From the NCBI GenBank assembly GCA_937907555.1, contig CALEST010000254.1:1-15389 (forward strand): DNA of 15,389 nt, given 5' to 3'. Position numbers and translations under genes: made by a program. The DNA is from an uncultured Sediminibacterium sp. Lineage in GTDB: Bacteria > Bacteroidota > Bacteroidia > Chitinophagales > Chitinophagaceae. The notes under the pieces are model-generated. The model saw only the letters and a program-made list of their open reading frames with translations. It ran no database searches and was not told the origin of the DNA. How positions within the stretch are numbered: the stretch's first letter is position 1; each line of letters begins with the position of its first letter. This document shows, one piece after another, positions 14,684-15,389 of this stretch.

Positions 14684-15389
14684 TTGTCAAACATAGCTGA
14701 AAGAAAAGAGAAAAATTGCCTAAACTGTAATGCCACCGTTCATGGGAGATACTGTCATGTCTGCGGACAGGAGAACACAGAACCCCGTGAAAAGTTTGGT
14801 CATATGCTAACCCATTTTGTTTTTGACCTTTTTCATTTTGACGGAAAGTTTTTCCGTACCATGAAATACCTTTTGGTAAAGCCGGGTTTTATGGCGCAGG
14901 AACATTTGAGAGGCAGGAGGATGGATTATCTTCACCCCATCCGACTTTATATTTTTACGTCGGCCTTTTTCTTTTTGTTCTTTTTTATGGTGAGTCCCGG
15001 TAAAGTTGATGTTAATATTGGGAAAAAATTAAGTGACACCGCAAGCATTGCTCAAAGCGATTCAGCAAGCGCAGAAATATTAAAGCTTGATGAGAATTTT
15101 TCAAGTGTTAAGGAGTACGATTCGATCCAGCAAAGATTACCCAGGGAAAAGCAGGATGGCTATATTGTTCGAAAGCTGCAACAGCAGAACCTGATTTTAA
15201 AAGATAAATACCCCTCCCGTAAAGAAATGATGAATAAGGTATTTGATGTGTTTACACATCAATTCCCAAAAATGTTGTTTGTTTCTCTTCCCTTATTTTC
15301 ATTTTTATTGTTTCTATTATACGTCAGGAAAAAAAACTACTATTATGTTGATCATGTAGTTTTTACCTTACATTTTTATTCAACCGTTT
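14684..15389 (+). CDS. DUF3667 zinc-ribbon membrane protein, 3' end cut off by the window
   Basis: This is the first 235 codons of a DUF3667 protein, a family common in Bacteroidota with no established function. It opens with a four-cysteine ribbon, CLNC (C12, C15) and CHVCGQ (C24, C27), expected to bind Zn. The conserved FDLFHFDGKFFRTMKYLLVK and PGFMAQEHLRGRRMDYLHPI follow, then TM1 (about IRLYIFTSAFFFLFFFM), a ~90-residue polar, charged loop with DSAS and KEK stretches, and TM2 (about MLFVSLPLFSFLLFLLYV), running into the conserved YYYVDHVVFTLHFYS at the window edge. No in-frame ATG precedes the ribbon; the first is at codon 41, so TTG at 14684-14686 is the only credible start. The frame remains open at 15389, so the rest lies outside. 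Confidence 0.9.
   Translation, partial: MSNIAERKEKNCLNCNATVHGRYCHVCGQENTEPREKFGHMLTHFVFDLFHFDGKFFRTMKYLLVKPGFMAQEHLRGRRMDYLHPIRLYIFTSAFFFLFFFMVSPGKVDVNIGKKLSDTASIAQSDSASAEILKLDENFSSVKEYDSIQQRLPREKQDGYIVRKLQQQNLILKDKYPSRKEMMNKVFDVFTHQFPKMLFVSLPLFSFLLFLLYVRKKNYYYVDHVVFTLHFYSTV

Noticed and set aside
1..15389. Search for mobile elements, defence islands, CRISPR arrays, tRNA genes or toxin-antitoxin pairs
   Set aside because: No transposase, recombinase, nuclease cassette, regularly spaced repeats or tRNA-like fold could be seen; the repeat protein at 13788-14615 lacks any toxin domain.

Overview
This window looks like ordinary chromosome from a member of the Bacteroidota, most likely the Chitinophagaceae/Sphingobacteriia side. 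That placement is inferred from several signs: a C-terminal fragment of a Porin_10-type outer-membrane beta-barrel, a DUF3667 zinc-ribbon membrane protein, AT-rich composition, almost no Shine-Dalgarno sequences, and several exact matches to the Bacteroidota -7 promoter element TAnnTTTG placed just upstream of genes. I see no transposase, integrase, phage gene, CRISPR array, tRNA or 16S/23S rRNA.

Layout. 1-1451 (+) is the 3' part of a putative porin. It converges on a three-gene leftward block (5156 to 1448): an orphan membrane sensor histidine kinase, a RluE-like 23S rRNA pseudouridine synthase coupled to it by a TAATG junction, and a long-form IspH of the MEP isoprenoid pathway. Divergent from the kinase is an Uup-type ABC-F ATPase (5219-7132, +), probably with a leaderless mRNA. 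A cytoplasmic FKBP-type prolyl isomerase (minus) faces it, and back-to-back with the isomerase is the SRP 4.5S-type RNA gene (7620-7716, +), followed 20 nt later by a small transaldolase (7736-8386, +). The transaldolase abuts an AlkD-type DNA glycosylase (minus) with no intervening base, and its apparent intrinsic terminator lies inside the alkD coding region.

9104-12744 (+) looks like one operon: a 12-TM MFS transporter of unknown substrate, a KefG-like flavodoxin-fold ancillary protein, and a KefB-type glutathione-gated K+/H+ antiporter overlapping kefG by 31 nt. This is the clearest functional module, the known KefG/KefB electrophile-stress K+ efflux system, here with an MFS protein upstream. 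Facing it on the minus strand are a YdgJ/IolW-like Gfo/Idh oxidoreductase with a forced TTG start and, upstream of and overlapping it, a secreted protein with YD/Rhs-like repeats. The window ends in the 5' part of a DUF3667 protein (14684 to the edge, +), also with a TTG start.

Gene density is very high. No gap exceeds about 75 bp, and all four convergent junctions are overlapping or separated by at most 4 bp. I found no convincing undescribed system. The items most worth a second look are regulatory and architectural: the terminator embedded in alkD, the paired SRP RNA/FKBP promoters, the leaderless uup, and the uncharacterised secreted repeat protein paired with the oxidoreductase.
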